Assembly: GCA_020346825.1 (NCBI GenBank)
Contig: CP070791.1
Coordinates: 477,578-483,092 of the forward strand
Origin: Candidatus Bathyarchaeota archaeon
GTDB lineage: Archaea > Thermoproteota > Bathyarchaeia > Bathyarchaeales > Bathyarchaeaceae
Direction: 5' to 3'
DNA length: 5,515 bases
This document shows, piece by piece, positions 5,367 through 5,515 of the stretch; position 1 is the first letter of the stretch, and each line of letters opens with the position of its first letter. The translations under genes and the position numbers were made by a program. A model generated the notes under the pieces. The model saw only the letters and a list, made by a program, of their open reading frames with translations, was not told where the DNA came from and did no database searches.

Positions 5367-5411
5367 CGCGCGCACTTGCGCTAACGCTGGAAGACTCTCC
5401 TTTGGTTCCTC

Positions 5412-5513
5412 TCATTCCCAGGGAACTCTCTCCGATGTCGCCTTGCTTAGTAGTTTAGTTAACATACTGTAAGCTTGTTGGACAATTGCGGAAGGGCATC
5501 GATCTTTCTTCCC
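5412..5513 (-). CDS. possible 3' end of a minus-strand gene (partial, runs off right edge)
   Basis: A minus-strand frame is open from the right edge for 33 codons to TGA at 5414-5412. The peptide (including AIVQQAYSMLTKLLSKATSE) has plausible helical composition, but it is too short for certainty. I recognise no family. The other two minus frames close at about 5460. Confidence 0.3.
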   Translation of the reverse strand, partial: GKKDRCPSAIVQQAYSMLTKLLSKATSERVPWE

Positions 5514-5515
5514 AA

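Noticed and set aside
5276..5458. 60-codon + strand open frame
   Set aside because: It is a translation through the complete tRNA-Ile gene and has no ribosome-binding site.

Overview
The window looks archaeal. The supporting signs are TATA-like boxes about 25-30 nt ahead of likely transcript starts (clearest ahead of the tRNA gene), strong GAGGTG-type ribosome-binding sites, two TTG starts, oligo-T gene ends, and small proteins typical of archaea (a stand-alone EF-Tu domain-2-like protein and a nuclease-like orphan). Gene content and moderate GC would fit a Thermoproteota/Bathyarchaeia-type lineage. That placement is an inference; the window has no rRNA or other decisive marker.

Left part (1-3180): the tail of an unrecognised gene enters from the left edge and ends 16 nt before a PLP-dependent threonine/serine dehydratase on the + strand. 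Next on the same strand is a 212-residue protein whose acidic residues suggest a PD-(D/E)xK-like nuclease fold. A second dehydratase, clearly a paralogue of the first, lies on the - strand and converges on it. The two share an unusual active-site context (P-[IV]-G-V-F-K-x-R-G) and lack a C-terminal ACT regulatory domain. Both would act in threonine/serine deamination, or on related hydroxy-amino acids.

Middle part (3181-4563): a minus-strand block. An HD-domain phosphohydrolase resembling 5'-deoxynucleotidases (YfbR/HDDC2-like) overlaps by 4 nt an 88-residue basic coiled-coil protein, so the two are probably translated together. Upstream lies a gene for an 85-residue EF-Tu domain-2-like protein, best started at an internal TTG.

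Right part (4564-5515): a PEBP/YbhB-type protein on the + strand is divergent from the EF-like gene. A complete tRNA-Ile(GAU) with encoded CCA and a good TATA box follows. The last about 100 nt may hold the 3' end of another minus-strand gene.

I see no CRISPR array, transposase, phage gene or recognisable defence cassette. No gene-free stretch exceeds 300 nt. The less ordinary points are the nuclease-like orphan between the two dehydratases, the HD/coiled-coil pair with an Asp-to-Glu change at a probable metal ligand, and alternating GC tracts recurring between genes. None amounts to a demonstrated new system.
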